Shown: positions 4,754 through 5,059 of the stretch, piece after piece
Position numbering within the stretch: position 1 is the stretch's first letter
Layout of the letters: each line of letters opens with the position of its first letter
NCBI GenBank assembly: GCA_937898535.1
Contig: CALDKP010000299.1
Location: forward strand, 1 to 5,059
DNA length: 5,059 bases
Direction: 5' to 3'
Source of the DNA: an uncultured Sphingomonadales bacterium
Lineage (GTDB): Bacteria > Pseudomonadota > Alphaproteobacteria > Sphingomonadales > Sphingomonadaceae
Made by a program: the position numbers and the translations under genes
The notes under the pieces: model-generated
What the model saw: the letters and a program-made list of their open reading frames with translations, nothing else
Databases searched by the model: none
Told to the model about the DNA's origin: nothing

Positions 4754-5059
4754 TAATGTTCGGCACTGTCTTACGAAATTTTTCGCCGTTTATAGTGTAT
4801 TTCACATCGAGCGAATGGGGTCGCTTTGACTTACCTTTGTACTTTGAAACGATTTTTACATACACCTTCTGCTTGCTTTTCAATGCGTTTTTCCACTCGA
4901 GTTCTAGCTTTCGATATTCACCGCGATTTATTTTGGCATCCTGTGCGAAATGGTTCTCAGGAATTTCGGGACCGCCGAACTCGCGCGCAATATAGTGCCC
5001 GCCGTGATCCGATGGCAGTCGATCGGGCTTCCCCGCATTCTGTTGCGCGCTTCTCGAAC
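4740..5059 (-). CDS. C-terminal DNA/RNA non-specific endonuclease toxin domain (3' end of a larger gene)
   Basis: The frame is open from the window edge (first full codon at 5057) to TAA at 4742-4740, giving 105 residues. It matches the Endonuclea_NS_2 type (PF13930) of polymorphic-toxin nucleases. DHGGHYIAREFGGP holds the likely catalytic His (fragment residue 21), and NHFAQDAKINRGEYRKLELEW holds the likely metal-binding Asn (residue 44) and the conserved Arg. Then come basic strands (KVYVKIVSKYKG, RPHSLDVKYTING) and the end FRKTVPNIKGEK. The product should cut nucleic acid in a target cell. The fragment contains no Met codon and begins before the catalytic motif, so it must be the tail of a longer protein. 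Placed before protease and capsid genes, that protein could be a MuF-type minor head protein or portal with a toxin tail; the N-terminal part is not visible. GC falls from about 60% near 5000 to about 39% over 4741-4920. Confidence 0.87.
   Translation of the reverse strand, partial: SRSAQQNAGKPDRLPSDHGGHYIAREFGGPEIPENHFAQDAKINRGEYRKLELEWKNALKSKQKVYVKIVSKYKGKSKRPHSLDVKYTINGEKFRKTVPNIKGEK

Overview
The window is the head-morphogenesis part of a tailed-phage genome, most likely an integrated prophage or prophage-like element. Every supported gene lies on the minus strand, so the functional order runs from position 5059 down to 1. The capsid genes are GC-rich (about 60% in spots counted by hand), use Shine-Dalgarno starts and are tightly coupled. 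The small membrane protein and the capsid set look like those of prophages in Sphingomonadales (Alphaproteobacteria). That host assignment is an impression from sequence style, not a search result.

Region 1 (5059 to about 3727) is a toxin-immunity cassette. It opens with the 3' end of a longer gene whose last 105 residues form a DNA/RNA non-specific endonuclease domain of the polymorphic-toxin type. One base after its stop codon begins a 149-residue immunity protein resembling the YezG/DUF600 family. The immunity gene is present twice, in two 491-bp direct repeats that are about 92% identical and separated by 45 bp. Base composition falls to about 39% GC in the distal toxin segment, which suggests an imported cassette.

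Region 2 (3752 to 1845) is the capsid core. After a 186-bp gap with no recognised gene come a small one-helix membrane protein (DUF6127-like), an HK97-type prohead protease that starts with GTG and overlaps it by 4 nt, and an HK97-fold major capsid protein with a short N-terminal region. The protease would process the capsid protein during prohead maturation.

Region 3 (1844 to 184) is a block of four small, coupled genes between the major capsid gene and the head-tail connector. They encode a beta-rich protein of unknown function, a mini-collagen protein, and two fibre-like proteins that begin with the same Mtd_N-like module. Their position suggests head decoration or fibre proteins. A strong hairpin sits between the capsid gene and this block and may set the lower expression of the downstream genes.

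Region 4 (171 to 1) is the 5' end of a gp6/phiE125-gp8-type head-tail connector gene that runs off the window.

The most interesting point is that a nuclease toxin domain with a duplicated immunity gene lies directly upstream of the protease and capsid genes, where phages usually carry the portal or MuF minor head protein. This suggests a virion-associated polymorphic toxin, although the N-terminal part of the toxin gene that would prove it lies outside the window.
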